DNA of 64,000 nt from NCBI GenBank assembly GCA_947179485.1, contig OX359250.1, positions 22,942,887-23,006,886 of the forward strand, in the 5' to 3' direction. The position numbers were made by a program, and so were the translations under genes. The DNA comes from Allacma fusca (Eukaryota; Arthropoda; Collembola; Symphypleona; Sminthuridae). Under the pieces are notes generated by a model, which was not told the origin of the DNA, did no database searches, and saw nothing but the letters and a program-made list of their open reading frames with translations. Below, one piece after another: positions 7,306-22,250 of this stretch. Numbering within the stretch: position 1 is the stretch's first letter; each line of letters begins with the position of its first letter.

Positions 7306-10300
7306 GCGTCATTTTCCATTCATTTAACGAGTGAATGGTGCTCTACGAAATTAACAGTTGTTTGGGGGTACTTGAGTCTAGAGCTAACATCCAGCTGTGT
7401 ATTACAGCCTATTACAAACCCCATTGAGTTTTACAAGACTACAATACAACCTCAACAGTTCATTTACGGTCTTCTTGGCAAGAAACATGAGCACAGACGC
7501 GACCGGAATTTTAGTGTCCTTATTATTTCCAATCACTCAAGTTAGCCAGCACTCTTGTAAGCATGGTTAGAGAAAAGTCCAAGACAACACAACGGCTTGG
7601 TTTAGTAATAGATAATGATTCCATATAAAGTATGTAGTGACAAAGAGTCAGAAACAATGATGCACGTTGGAACACTCCAAGTGTCACTTGGAAAAAGTTA
7701 TCACCTTGTTCCTGTATGCTTGATTTTCGTAGTTGCAAGGGGTTTAAATTGCATCCACCACAACCCTTGACTTGAATTGTTTTGCAAAACAATTGCTGAA
7801 TATGAATGACAATAATTTTCGGAACGTAAGTCTGAACACCGTCTGAACTTTTGAAAAATGCTTCACAAAAACATCCCCTCATGTAAGTACATATTTGGCC
7901 CTGTGCTTCCCCTCACCTGTGCATGTACCAAGTCTCTCCCTACTTATACAACAACAGTACTGTCTCCCTCTGCTTACAGGCATATAGGTTGAGAAAGGTT
8001 AAGAAGTTATGTTTCCTCGTCGTTCATGCACTGAAGGAAAATTGAGCACTAAAATCCGTGGAACTACCCTGTGCATTGTGCTTGGCGCCGTGTCCATTTC
8101 TAACTCACATATATCTATACCCCTAAGAATTTCAAGATATCTTCCAGGTTTCCTAAAGGAAACACTGATTGTGAGTTGCAGTAACTCTCCACACACAATC
8201 CTTAGGGTTGATGTCAAAGTTAGTATCTATGCTGAGGTCATAATTGCTTTTGAGAAACTTTTAAAGTTAACCTTGATTCGTTTTAAAAATGCAGGAGAGG
8301 CTAAAGGTGAGTCTTTTCCCATTCTCAGTCCCAACAGAAGATATATTATGAACACTTTAATCTAATCGAAATTTGAAGTATTTCAACACTTAATTGCAAT
8401 CCAACGTCAATATCAATGACTGTCAAAGAACCAATAGGCTCCATCTAAAAAAAAACGGTATTTGATCGAAATGATTAATGTAACCGTGCAATAGCAATAA
8501 TCGCTCAGTATATTTACTTCACTTTCCTCCATGGAGCTTTCTGTTTGTGCAGAGGTTCTTTTTCAGCAGGTGAGATTTCTTGTAACCTTCAACTTCCCCA
8601 GGCTTCACAGTCCAAGCCACGAATCGTTTTTTTTTTAAATTCAAAATATGCTAAATCCAATATAAATCTTAAACTACTCATATATTATAACATGACCATG
8701 AGTGAGTCCATACTCTCATGAGAACTCAGATTTCGTCAAAGTCAAAGAGATCACTATTGATTTATTGTAAATGCATTATTAGAAATGCATAACTGTATAG
8801 AGCTCGGTATAATTGCATTACAATAATGAGATCAATTCAGGTGTCGACAACATGTAACACGAAGGTTGCTGATGGGAAGACGACCCAAACCGCAAATGTT
8901 ATTCATCGCTCATTGTTATGAAACTGCGGGCAACAGTACCTCTGAATCATATAAGAGAGGAAAATAATGAGTGTACACGAATATGTCGCACCGATGTGAT
9001 GTGATTGTACAGTTTTCTCTCGCAGTCTCTCCTTTCTTCCCCGTACTTGTAGATTAATTGTTTTGTCCGCAACGTAACCTATGTAATTACTTATGTATCT
9101 CATATACCTCCTGACATTGCTGACTGTACTTGTAGATGTACATACATATGAAGCATCAGCACTAGTTATAAGATGCCTTTCCTTTCCTGGTGAGCATTTG
9201 CAAGAGTCTGAAATATTTCTTTGGCTTTATTGTTAGCTCCGAGCCCGTCCGTCCAACAAAGGTGCAACCTACAGTAGCTTATTGTATCTATATACACACT
9301 TACTTCCAATGTATCATCTAGATTTACTGCGGTTTGGGATTCCATACACATACCCTTTATATAGATAGATATATGCATGTATAGTCCTTGTTTTGAAGCC
9401 AAGGTTGCACATGGTGACTTCCTACTGGCATACAATTTCCCTCACGTACATACATTAGTCCAGTCTGTCCACCAATTAAAACAGTATTTAATTAATAAAC
9501 CCACAGCTTGCCTCCCATTGTTTTCAGGTTTTACCCTTAAACTTAATTTCCCTCATGTCTTTATCAGGACTCTACCGAATCGAATTCATTTTAATAGAAA
9601 AGCATTCAAGTTGTCCTCCCAGCTTCTGTTCTTGGTAACTTCAGATTCAATTTCCGACGAGGAGCATAGAAAAAGTTCCTGTTATAATTTTACATAATAA
9701 TTGCAATCCGTGTATCCACTAGAACTGTTATTAAGAGTACTGAAGAAATCGGGAAGATTTTTATTTTCGCTATATTTTTTTTTTCAGAAAGGAAAATTCC
9801 AATAAGTTACAGTAGTTCTCAAGGTTTAGAATAATTCTCCACGTTGGAGCTGTGGTTGGGGAGGGATGGAGGAAAGGACAGCCTGCGACTGAGTATTTCA
9901 AAAAGATTGACTGGCTAAGTAACGTTTCTTTTCTATCCAATAATGATCTTTCGCCCTTAGAATTAACGAGAAAGACACGTTGTTGGAAGTATACAGACGA
10001 GGCTCAAGGAAAGACTTTGGTGGTGCCCAAAAGTATGCAGATTACGGGAAAGCGAATGAGGAAAAAAAATCGATTAGACGTTTGTAACCACTCAACTTGA
10101 AGAAACAAATCAATGGGGGGAGAGACTGCAAAACGTATCTTGAGAGCTCATGCTTATGGATAGAGCGACAGTTACGAAAAGGTGAAGGCAATAAGTTCTC
10201 CACGAAAAGTCTTTCGTAATTATTATGTTACTTAGACGCGTGTGGAAGGAATCTCCGCGAATTGTGCATCTCGACGGAGTAAGTATGAATGGAAAATTTG

Positions 10301-12307
10301 ACCCAGAATACGAATGACCTTTTCATTTTTCATTCTTTTTGTCAATGAGAGAATAATAAAGTAATGAACAACAATAAGTTATTGAAGAAACAAAAGGAAA
10401 GAAACGGAACTTTTCTGGAATGTGTGGAAACCATGAGCTGGCAGCCGGGTTACGATGTTACCAACAGGCCGAGGCTCTGCCCACAGAATAGGGACGATCA
10501 TTCGTCATATTGTCAATAATGGCAGGTAAGAACATCCTCACATTGTCGTGTCTATCTGTTACTGCCACTCAACATGCAACTGCGTACATGTGTATTGACA
10601 TGCTTATTGTTTATTTACTTACGCACACGGGTGTAGGAGAACTAGTGTAGCCAAAATGGTCATGAATCTTGTCTTTTGACATAATAGCAGTCCGACACTG
10701 AATAGTTGGAAACTGAAAAATCTCATTACAATGGAAGCTGATTTGAGTCTTTATGAATACATACATATAACTCCACGATCAAGATAATTTACGAATTGAG
10801 TCGGTACTTTTTTTAATATGCTCACATTTTCCCATCTTTTTGCTTGTAAAATGTAAAACTATTCGGTCACGTCTGCCCGAAGGTTAGATGATGTGCACTT
10901 GTGGCATTTATTTTCAAAAGCAATAAGTCCATAAAGTCAGGAGAAGTTCCTTCATCAGAAGTATACATATTTGCAATAAAACTACATGCCCATATTGGTT
11001 TTCTCACCATAACCTCTTCTGAAGCAATTACGCTGTGTGCTATTTTCCACATAAATGCCTACAGTAAAGATTTGTCCTACTAAATAATCTCCCAGCTACA
11101 TGGAAATACTCCAATGTAGTCATCAGTCAGGAAAATAATCAATAATGGGTGAAGATATGTAAGAATCTCCCAATCTTTTGGGTTTCCCTCAAAAACTACA
11201 AGTTACATCTCTGTCCAACATCTCACCCTTCGGGGCAGAGAGGCTCTTCTCTCTCCGACCCAGAGGTAATAACACCTTGTAGCAAATATCCTAAATCTTT
11301 CGTTAATTGCTCTATTTGAGATGAGTTTATTATATTAAGTTACAGGGAAGAGATGAAGGTAAGCACCTTCACCACCAACTTGTAACAAGTCACAGGAGAT
11401 TACAAAAAAAAAGTAGTTTTAGGCAAAACCATTATAATTCCTCAGAGACGCCTCATAAGGAGCACATAATTATAATAAAAGCAATGGTTTGTCCAAATAT
11501 GAAGCGTCTCAAGTAACTTGTCGTTGTAATACAGGTAGCCTGGAACAAACATGTAAACAATCTAAGAAATTGTAGCTACATCCAGTATTTTCACCCATCA
11601 AGAAAATATTTACATGAATAAAAAAAAAAAATGAACCGCAACTTGTAACGCATTCTGCCGAGTGTATAAACTCACATGTGATTTATTTGTAATTAAAAGG
11701 AAAATGGAGTAGTAGCCCTCACATGACTACAAGTGATTCAGGTTAAATATGTACATCCTCACTGGACAAATGAGAGCCACAAGCCAACCTACACTCTTAC
11801 AGATGATTTTCCTTAATTTTTGTCCCTTCATTTGATAGAGGACTCGTGGCTATTTCATAAAGCAATAATTATTAATAACACCTCGTCATACATCCCTCGC
11901 TTGTACTAGATTACACGCTATACTTGCTCTTCCTCCATCCCATCCCGTTTGCATATATCCCTTGAGAGTCTGTGCTTTTAGCACCATTCCATATAATCAA
12001 TCTGTATGGCTGCCAAATCAAGTTTGTACATAAACTAATCATGACACACAATTAGAGACTCAAGTTAATTTTCTCGGACCTAATACCTGTATAACACCCT
12101 TACTCCCCAACTGATGCACAAGTTGTACTCCTTGTACTTGTATTTGTTCATATCCTCGAGATATTTTCAAGTGTGGGCCAAAGGAAATTCTAGGAAATTA
12201 AGAAATATTCCCATAGATACGTTTCGGGCGAAAAGAAAAAAAATCTTCGGCGAGGAATAAAAAAAAAATGCATATACATAGGTGCTATTGGGTAGGGATA
12301 AGGGAGA
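7306..12307. other. gene-poor AT-rich DNA
   Basis: No supported gene. The longest open frames (119 codons at 7523-7882 minus, 118 codons at 8009-8365 plus) are near the size expected by chance, have no recognisable domain and no convincing splice signals. Short A and T runs and ATAGATAG-type microsatellite scraps (about 9359-9375) are the only structure seen. Confidence 0.55.
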
Positions 12308-12336
12308 ATATATATATATATATATATAGATATATA
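12308..12336. repeat. (TA)n microsatellite
   Basis: Alternating AT from 12308 to 12328, followed by an interrupted continuation GATATATAG. Confidence 0.9.
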
Positions 12337-14700
12337 GGTACTAACCATGAGTATACACCTAACTGGTCTCATTTGAAAGTGGGACGTATTATTGAATTGA
12401 GTTGAATTGTTTGTGTACATGTGATAGCTAGTGGCCAATGTAGTTCTTAAGGGATTATTTAAGTATTCCTCAGCTCGTCATGATTAGTTATCGCCTCGCA
12501 ATTCCATTTGTTGTGCTGGGTCGGTCAGCATGTTGTTTGCAGGTGGTGAAGTGCTGTGTTGTGGTTGTGGGTGCTTTTGCTCGAAAGAGAATCTTTAAAA
12601 TGGTCTTACATTGAAATTCCATGTTTAACAACGATGGAAGATGATAGGGCTGTGTGGAGGGAGTCTATACAAATATGTTTATACGCCTCAAAAACTGTTA
12701 CATGAAAATAGCTTTTGCTCAGCAAATCCAACATATTATAGTGACTCTTGAAGGATGTATGTAGAAGTACGTTTTGGAGGAAAAGTTGTATGTATACGTG
12801 TGTGTCTCTGGCTTTAGAATATCTACATAGGTGTGCATATATACCTACACTACCCGTTCCTCACCATCCTATGCATTCATTGAGTGGTATTGTATTTACA
12901 TGAACACGCGAGCTGTCGAATTGTCGTATGGACGTATGATGTACTTACTTGATGTTGGGCTGTGTGTTGGTGAACAAGTATTTTTATCAAAGTACTAGGA
13001 CACACGGACAATGCCGGACTCGTAAAGAATTTCCTTGGTTACCTCCATCCATTGTAACCACGCTTGTAAGTGCGGAAACATATTTTCTGATCTCATCTTC
13101 TCAGATAGCAAGTCAGCATCATTATCAACTGCCGCTCGGCTTCTGTGTTTCTTTACGCCGACAATAATAATTCAACTTACCCATACGCTGCATTTAACTA
13201 AAGATTTGAAGAAAAAAAAAATATATGCAGTTCCTATATGTTCCTCCGCATCCCTTGAGATGATATAGCTGTAGATACATATGTGCTTTAAGCAATCTTC
13301 AAACGTAAATACACATATGCAAGTCCACATAGAATTCCCCAGCGTCCACGCTACAAATAGCTGTGCAATCTTTTATGAGCATAATATTTATATAGATATA
13401 TGGGTGCATGAATGAAATCAACGGGGCAGTGTATAAGGAACGCACATTCTCAAAATGCACTTATCTATACAGAACAAATGTATGTTAGGAGCTGTACAAG
13501 TGACAATAAGATTACGATGCGAGGTCCAGTTGCCGTACACACAGGACTAATCTTGTAAATCGTTTCCCCGCAAATTATACAATACTGTCTGAATCAGGAA
13601 TACATGCAGAACTGAGTAACTACTGGGTGTACATACATGTGGCAGTGTCCGAGTCAGAGCTTAAAGAGGCCTATACACGGGGAAAAGATGAAAATGCTGA
13701 GCATTGTATTTCTTATTGGTACACATTCGCTTCAGTTCATTTTTACGGTGGAAGGCAAAATCACCATTCTTAAGAAGAACAGAAGTAACAATCGTGTAGA
13801 ATTCGGTAGCTCATTGAGCTCGCGGGCTACATGACAAAGAACTAGTTTTTTTCCAAGTGACAATATTATCTGATGATTATGTTGTTCCATATTTTCCCTC
13901 TCGGTTTATAGTATGACTCTTCTAAGAGCATTAAATCTAATCTTGCTTTTTTTCTTCCGCGCGTTAAATATTTTCTGATTTGAATTGAATACTTGAAATA
14001 GCTCATGGTCAACTTTTTTTTTTTGCATCGTGACGTCTAGATATACAATATTATATACATATATTGTATTTAAGTAACTATGTACCTATGTATTTTTTTT
14101 GTCATAGTCTCCCTTCCAGGGGTGTATTGAGCCATCATCGTTTACAACTTAATTCTAGGATTATGCGAGCGTGTAAAGAAACTATTGTAAAAGTTGGGAA
14201 AAAGTTTGGGCTGTATTACACATGTACGGAGGAGACAATTAAAATCTTACTCTTTTGAATGAATGGAATTCAATAAACGGTGGGGATACAAGCTGCGCTA
14301 TATATAATTGGAGGAGCAATTCAGAGTCAGGAAAGTGTGTCAGACTGATACCACAAAAAGATGCAGTTAAGTTGGAAATGTTAGTTGAAATTATTCTACT
14401 TTTTGATTTAAAATCACGTTGTGGGTGACTAGATGAACTGAATGATCCGGTGATTGATACGATTATCTTTTATGTGAAATATGACCACAGCAGTTGGAAG
14501 GTCATGAGTGACCATCGAATTCCCACGGAAGAGCATTCTTCGATCCGTGTGACACACAAGTATGTACTCCTTGAGTAGTCTCAGGCTCCATTGTACTTTT
14601 ACTCGTACTTATAATGTACGTATCTATCTGTACTGTAACCAAGTCTGAGTTCTCCACTTCTCCGCTGGTTACACATCCTAAAAGCCCATGTGTCTGAGCG
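12337..14700. other. gene-poor AT-rich DNA
   Basis: Only short open frames of 60-77 codons, with no family resemblance. Many TACATA/TATGTA words occur. I see no gene or repeat family here. Confidence 0.55.
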
Positions 14701-14703
14701 TGT

Positions 14704-14734
<31 letters not shown>
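14701..14734. repeat. (TG)n microsatellite
   Basis: TG dinucleotide run of 34 bp with one A interruption near its left end. The antisense His-Thr run of the minus-strand open frame here is a by-product of this repeat. Confidence 0.92.
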
Positions 14735-15777
14735 AACCGGTATGAAAATGAAAACCATCACACAGAGAGAGAGGTTCCGAGAAGGGTAGATTACATTCTT
14801 GTACAAAGACAACAGTAAAAGAAAGAAAGCTTTGATAGAGTAGATTACCTGTACTGACAAATCAACAATTTCTGTTTACACCGGTCATATGGAAGGACCA
14901 ATGTTTCTAAGGGAAAAGATCTGTGTGAAGTTGATCTGTGTCAAATTGCCATGGTCAATCTAATTTTTCATGGATGAATTGAGATTTGATTTGGACATGT
15001 ATGTGGCGCAATGAAATCATTTTTAAAGAATCTTCTAGATGATCTTGAGCCTCTGACATGCATACAGGCATACATTGGCATTGGCAGTAGGCAAGTCAAG
15101 AGTACTGTGAAATTTTATCATGTCCGTACCATATCCCACTATACATACTGTACATTACATACACATGTAATTCTGCTTACCTGCCTTGCTCTCGAGATGA
15201 CCGTAATCTGTCCGTCCTATAACTACCGATGTCTACCCTCATACGACATACTGGTAATCTCATTTTTTTCCCCTTACAGTTTAATGTTTAAATAAGCAAA
15301 CTACCATTCTTACGTAAAACTTTTTATTACTCATGTAGACAGCTTCTTCGGTGATTCAAGAGCATAGAGGGAAAAAGAGTCGCGTGAACACTTGAGACCT
15401 TTTGATCATCACACACACGCATACACAAATTACGACTTGACTCTTGAAGGCAGATGGACGAGACTTTTGGTATTTTGTGGAGCCGGACCGTTACTTATTA
15501 TTATTTTCATGATGTGTGGCAAAGGTCTCGGCAATCTCGGGTGCCTCATTTATGTCTCCTCAATTAATTGCATTTATAGCTTTGGTTTACCATTTGATAC
15601 CAGGCCGATGGTTGTTGGAGTAACCTTACCTAGTTAAAAAAAACAATTTAATCTCATGGAGATACATAATGATGAACTTTATCATCTACCCATATTTTTT
15701 TTTCGGTAGCTTCATCAGGCATAAAAAGCTATAGCGGCTTCTAAGCAAATGAAGCAGAATTATTTTTTTTTGCAGGG
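14735..15777. other. no gene seen
   Basis: Two plus-strand open frames (94 codons at 15011-15295 and 81 codons at 15392-15637) have no recognisable domain or splice context and look like chance. Confidence 0.5.
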
Positions 15778-15806
15778 ATACATACATACATACATACATA
15801 CATACA
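15778..15806. repeat. (ATAC)n microsatellite
   Basis: About seven perfect tandem ATAC units. Confidence 0.9.
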
Positions 15807-18800
15807 GCGTGTCCTAATTTTCTTTTAATATCTTGCGTGTGCATAGTAATTGTTTTGTAGTATTACTTTTGCCGTAACGATACCATATAGATACTTTGTA
15901 TGGGATATATTCTAGGGATGTATTCTACCAGGTCTGGAATCCAAATAACCTAGTTACAAACTTAACTAGAAAACAATTTTTTTCCCTGTGTAATAATCCT
16001 TTGCACAAAAACTATTCACGTCTTTTTTTTTGTTTTTTTTAACCCCTTTCCGAACGTTCTGAGTCTTGAAGGATGTCTCGAGAGAGTCTTGTGGAGTTGT
16101 AACCGATATTTTATGCAGAATTAGAGTGTGCAGTGTCAGTCATTACACATTAATTCATGCATGTAGGTAAGAATTATTTTGATAAAGGAGTCAATAACTT
16201 TGATGACAGTTATCAGAGCAGGAGTATGCATCGTTAAATACTCATTGAGGGCTGAAATCTTGGGATATGGTTAGGTTAGGAGGAATGCGGCATTGTAAAG
16301 TCATATCATTTCCCGAAAGGTCAGCAGGATATTTAATAACAGCTTAGAATGGGCATATCATGATATTAGAGATTTCCATATGAGTAGATATATATAAGAT
16401 ACACACACACACATGAGAAAAGTATACCGACAGCTCTCGCAGCAAGAATCCAAGGGGTTCCGTCCGGTAGATGACAATGATCTTTACAAACTGAGACATT
16501 GTGAAGGTATTGTGCTCTCTATTAAATTTGCATGCACAACCTCATAAGATAAATACTTTCGAAGTAGGCGAAATAATGGTATGGATTTCGAGCTGAATAA
16601 TACACAGATGAAGGAACCGTCTATTAGGGAAGAGGTTCATCATTGAAATTTGAATACTGTACCCATCGGATTTCAAGTAAAAAAAAAAACAATTTCGGTA
16701 ATCTGTAACATGTACTGAATGTGATTCTTATAGTATTTACTACAAATTACTTGTTCTCTTTCTTACTGTAGCACAGAGAGGGCTTGAGCTCTGAATGTAG
16801 ATAGCTAATAGCTATATTCCTTGGAATTAAAATCCAGGCCTGTCATCCACAAAATCATTCATTATTTCTTTCACTGAATGGTGGCGTTATCTAAAGAAGT
16901 TGCAAATATCAAAACAAGTTTTTCCGTTTGGAATTAATCCTATACACACTATCAAGAGCTTCCTATAAATGCTTGAGTCTCTCCTGTCCTTCCTATGTAT
17001 GTCTTGTAATTTGTGAAAGGTATAAGACAGAGGGGGATTACTTCATCTGATAATGGGCGGACACACAGTGTGCGTATTGTTGGGCGTTTAAAAACCCAGG
17101 AGCTTTGGGAAATGGGTCCTTCCTTAACTATCAAATTCACTTTTGTGTGTATACAGACACATCCATCCTGATTATCGTTACTTGCAACTATTAACGTATG
17201 TCTAATTATTTTTGAGTTTCATCCAATCAAGACCTGTACTGCCGATTGTTTCCCTCTACGACGAGTACTCCTCACTACAGATATACTGTCTGTACAGGAC
17301 TCATCATCATCCTGACGAGAGTCACACTTGTAGTAGTAACCGATATCTCCATTGTGCCTGGTATTAACTTGTTTATCTAGTAACTAGATTTGAGAGAGGT
17401 AAATCTTGAGTAACGTGGTTGTGGACAGGATTCGTTAACTGATAATACCTTGCAAATAATACCATTGTTGTCAACACTTCAAATAAAATCAATGATGTAT
17501 TATTTCTTTTGAGTTGAGTATACATACATATAAATTTATTTTGAATTATTTTCGTAGAATTTATTCAATAATATTCATTAGTTTTTTTAGGATCCTTCCA
17601 TCCTATGAACATTATTCCTTCATTTTTTTTTTTTTTGATGGTATAATGAACTGACATTTTTTTGTAGTGTCTCTCATCATGAGCCGTTGTTTTTTTTTGG
17701 TTGATTGATTCAATTTTCCATCCCAGCTCAAAAATATGATGGTTGATGAGTATCTGTTGGGCTCGAGCAGGTCCCAGGAGTGTTGTTACATGTAAAAACA
17801 CTGCCATGGAAAAAAAAATATTTGGAACGAAATATTTTATTGTGATCAGACATTCTCCATGCTGTTAACCCATCGGCACCCTCATTTATCTTCCGAGCTG
17901 CTCCCCTACGTCAATTATTGTTACAATCTCATTACATTCTCCTTTATTGTTTATCTTCATACTTATGCCAGTATATTTGCTCGGAACTTTACTGCCCAGG
18001 ATTTGATTTGCTTGTCAGTGGAGTCGTTCCTGGGCCATAGCTCATCAAGTTCAATGTTACAGTAAAATACAGAATGTTCGCTATGTAAACACCGTTGTTT
18101 GTGGGTATACCCTACCACTGGGAAATATTGAATGATAAAGATCAGGGTAGTTAAAAAACGATAACTATGGTAATTAAAACATTATCAGTTCACCCTTCCA
18201 TCAAGGAGTAATTGTAACCTCAGTATGGACATGGGGAGTGCTGACTGTGCGGCGACGGTGAAATGGACTGGCCAATAAGTTGGTGGAGTTGGAGTTGGCA
18301 TGTAGCTTTTACTGTTTCAATGTTTATTACTTAAGTACTCTTAGGCCCGAGACACACTCGCGTGATTATTTTTCCAAAGGTTGAATCGGACCAGTAAAAA
18401 AAAAACAGTTGGAAACAACCTAAGTCTCGAAGACCGAAAGCCTCAACAATACTGGGAATAAGACTAAACTGGCTATTAATTTAAACGGTTGTGGAGTGTT
18501 TAACATACATTATGCACACAAACTTAAGCAAATGGGAAAGCAGGAAGAGCTGAAAGTTGTTTAAAACAAATTGAATTCTCATATATCTCTTTTACGGCTC
18601 AAATGCAGTTTTTCAAATGCCATAATTTATTTGGAGATAAATCATGAGGAGGAAAATGCATGTCAGGGAAATAAAAATTCACAAACCTGACTGCCATAAC
18701 AGATTGCCTGTACAGAAGGAAAAAAAAACCCTTAGTATTCACAAGTCCATGAAAAATTATTAGCAAAACGAAGTGAAAAAATAAACTTGGAATTGTTCAC

Positions 18801-21544
18801 TGATCTTTGGAAGAAAACACTTAGTAGATATTGGTGATTGCTCAGAAAAGTTATTGGATGACTTTTGTACCATAAAGACCATTGCAGTGTGACGTACAAA
18901 CACCTTCCATAGTGTTTCCCATAGCATCCCAAGTATTTCCCTTCATAAACTCTCCTTCCATTTCATATCCTCCTCAACGGACCATGAGTATGTATCTATA
19001 TCTAGATATAGTCAAATGATCTCTGTAAGTCTCTCCCCATCTGGGTTGTGCAACCTTGCCGTTTTTATGCAACAGTTTTCTTCAAGACGGGGACGACGTT
19101 CGTTAAAATTGAGCAACGCCAGTTTACTTTTGACAGTTGAGACTTGAAATGTATCCTTTTACACTGACTTGAATTAATCCATCCCCTAACTTTTCGCATT
19201 ATTTGCAAAGGCACGAGAAGCACAATGAGACAGAGGAAGCCAATAGTACTAATAAGTGGCACTGGCTTCAAATTCTCATATAGATATGTGTGTACATATA
19301 AAATTATGAACCTGAGGAACTTTCAAGGGTTATAAGTACATATGTATATCTACAGATAATGGGGATGTAACCTATTGAAGCATGTTGTGCAAATAATCAA
19401 GCCATGCTGTACACAGACTGGTCAAGACATAGCTGTAGGGACTCGGATCTCCTGGATTTAATAACTAAAACATGCTGAATGCATTAGTGAACTAAAACAA
19501 TATTCCTAATTTGTTATTGTTGTTACATTGCCTGAATGCTGGGATATTTATTGTCATGTTACTCAATAAATCGTAGTACCATGATTTTTGAATTTTTTTT
19601 TTTTGCGTAACTCACAAAACTCTTGTTTTGCATATATGCAGCCTAAGTTTTTAACATTTTGAGTCTCTACACACATTTTGAACTGATCAACGTACATATA
19701 CAGTATGACTGTATTGCATGCAGGGGAATTTGTATGCTTGACACGACTGTCCGTCGATCAGGCAGAATATGGTAATGACGAATACGTTAACAACTGGTGT
19801 AATTTTTTAGTAAACGAATGTGCATGTTGTGTTGTTGATTCCTCCATACTCTGACTCTCTGGATATACTGAGAGCACCACGTTATTAAAATGGACTTTGC
19901 AAAGAGATGAACTCTGTAAAGGAACGGAAAGGGTGAAGGTAATTCAAGGATGTGTAGTGTTTCACGCCTGTGTAGCATCTCTCTCTCTTCAATAGCAGGA
20001 AATGTAATATTATGTGCATTATAATGTCCGTACAGTACTCAAGTGTCTATAGATATACAATCGCGCATCCTTGAGTAAAAAAGTGCACGCAAATAAATTT
20101 TGAGTGTAAAAAGCTTCTTTTTTTCCCCCCCTTCCCTATTTTTTTCCATGACATTGTCATTTATCTCTTTTGGAATGCATCAGTTGATTGAAAAGGTTTT
20201 CAGATAAAAGTAGATAAATTGTCATGCCGAGAATCGAATTTACGAACTTAATGGTTCCGTTCTCTCAAAATCTGCGGGTTTTTTTTCCTCCAACAGTTAC
20301 TTATACTGACTTCCCAGTAGTAGATATTGGACGGCTCCGTGCTGAACACCTATTCATTAAACTTTCACCTGAAACCACGGTTTCTCATGAGTTATTTGTA
20401 TTACAGAGTTCTGCCAAACTTCTTTACTTTTCCTGTCCCATCCTTGCCTTTTAGAATCCTCAAACGCTCACCCTCCAAAGAGTCCAATCTCCCTCAAATT
20501 AATTCCCAATGCAGACGTATGTACATTCTACTACCTACCTCTGTACAGGAGTTTATATGTCTTTGCCTAAATTACGAAATTTTGACTTGATCGTAGACGT
20601 GTATCATCCTAGGAAGAGACGACTCATTAAAAATTGTTTGACTTCCAGCCACTGAATAAATCTTGAAAATTATTAAACTCCCAGCATCAGATTGACAATG
20701 CCGACTAATTTATGAAATTGGTCTAAATGATTGATGAAAATGTGTAATATATAGTTAACATTTACCCAGCCCCCTCAAACTGTATCCTCACACTTAAACT
20801 ACCTGATTAATAAAATTATACGCGAGGCTAATCAAAGGTCATGTCACTTTCCGTATAGGCAGACAGCCAACTATTGGTGGAGTCAGATGGAGTCAGTCCG
20901 TATACTCTCAAAGTCCCTGGAGTTTGTTACAGAGATAGTCGACACTCTCGCCTCAACACAGGAGGAACCAGCGTTTACCGAAAAGACAACGTGATCAGCA
21001 TGAGGTAATAAATTAGTGGAGTATTTCCTTATTTTTCCCTATAGTTGAGAAATCCATAACTCCTTTGAAAGTGCACAGTATGCTCATCTTTACACGGGGC
21101 ACAGTAGGCCTGCTCATTAAAGGGAAGGGAAGGCGGAATCCCAAATGATTTGCATAAGTAATAAACGCCATTATTGTTTCACTCAACTTCTCAAGAATCA
21201 ATCACTAATTTGTACTTTTAAGTTTTATTCTGTATAAGAAAAAGTCGCAATTTTACTTGATAATCTTTTGATGAGACTAACTTGCCGCATGGTAGTAAAA
21301 GAAACCCAGGGTTATAGGAAGACCCTCCTTTTTGCCCAAACTGAAGTTTACCTTGAGTCTCTGGTCCCCCGAGTGGTAAACACAAGGCAGAGGTGTCTTC
21401 TTCTTCACTCGACGACTAACTCGGATCCAAACATTCACCTGAGCAAAAAAAAATTTAAAAAAAAAAATCCACCAAAAGATACGGTAGACGCCAGGGTGTA
21501 TGTATAATGTGTGGAGTAGGGAAACGGGAAATGGAAGTCTAAAT
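15807..21544. other. gene-poor AT-rich DNA
   Basis: No supported gene. Open frames are 60-109 codons without recognisable domains. T-rich and A-rich runs occur (for example 17629-17639, 19592-19604, 21445-21470). TTAGGTTAGG at 16272-16281 is only a two-unit match to the arthropod telomere repeat. Confidence 0.5.
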
Positions 21545-22250
21545 TTACGAAAGGATGATGGTAAAGTCCTTTTCTGCAAGGTACTGGGCTTGAGAAGTGG
21601 GAACACTATTAGTCATTAGCAAGTGCACATGGATACACGGATGGTTGCTTGAGAGGAGGTGAGGTTGAAACTTTGGGTCCTTTTGGACATCGTGAAGAAG
21701 CTCAAGTGTGGTGTGACGACTTGAGAGTCGACGACGGAGACGAGAAGATACCGACGCTTCCTGCATCTTTTTCTTGCAGTCATCAACTTCCACTCCGTTG
21801 ATCAACACTGAGTCCGATCGCTGGCAGAGTCCTAAACTCAAGGCTACTCGCAGAGACTCACAGATTGAGTATTTGGAGAAGATTTCCCCAACTTTCGGAA
21901 GACAACTGCAACGAAACCAATTAGTCGAGCTAAGAAGACTCACACCACTCACTCTTATACAGATAGAGGAATTTCTTCAAAAACTGATTGCTTGTGAACA
22001 CAATTATTATTACTGTGCTTCTCTCTCTCTCTCACTCAACGTCTCAATATTACTTATTGTTGTGCTCAGCAATCCGATACATTATTACAAGCCTGTGACA
22101 GTCCTCACTTGCTGTTTCTTTGCCTTTTCAAAATATTCTCATGGTCAAGGTAAGCACAATATTGGCATTTTCTCTTTGACACATACTGTGCAATTTTCAG
22201 TATATCCATGCTTTTCCTCGATTTTGTGGCCACACAACCTACAACAATAA
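21545..22250. other. stretch open on both strands; possible exon from 21781
   Basis: A plus-strand frame of 158 codons (21774-22250) and a minus-strand frame of 135 codons (21545-21952) overlap. The plus-strand one follows a good acceptor (CATCTTTTTCTTGCAG, ending 21780). Its first 70 codons look protein-like and charged (SPKLKATRRDSQIEYLEK, then QLVELRRLTPLTLIQ); after a CT microsatellite near 22019-22032 it turns hydrophobic and low-complexity. No donor is convincing and no family is recognised. One real exon on either strand is possible, but chance is not excluded. Confidence 0.2.

Noticed and set aside
14678-14860. Minus-strand frame with a His-Thr run
   Set aside because: Translation of the (TG)n microsatellite.
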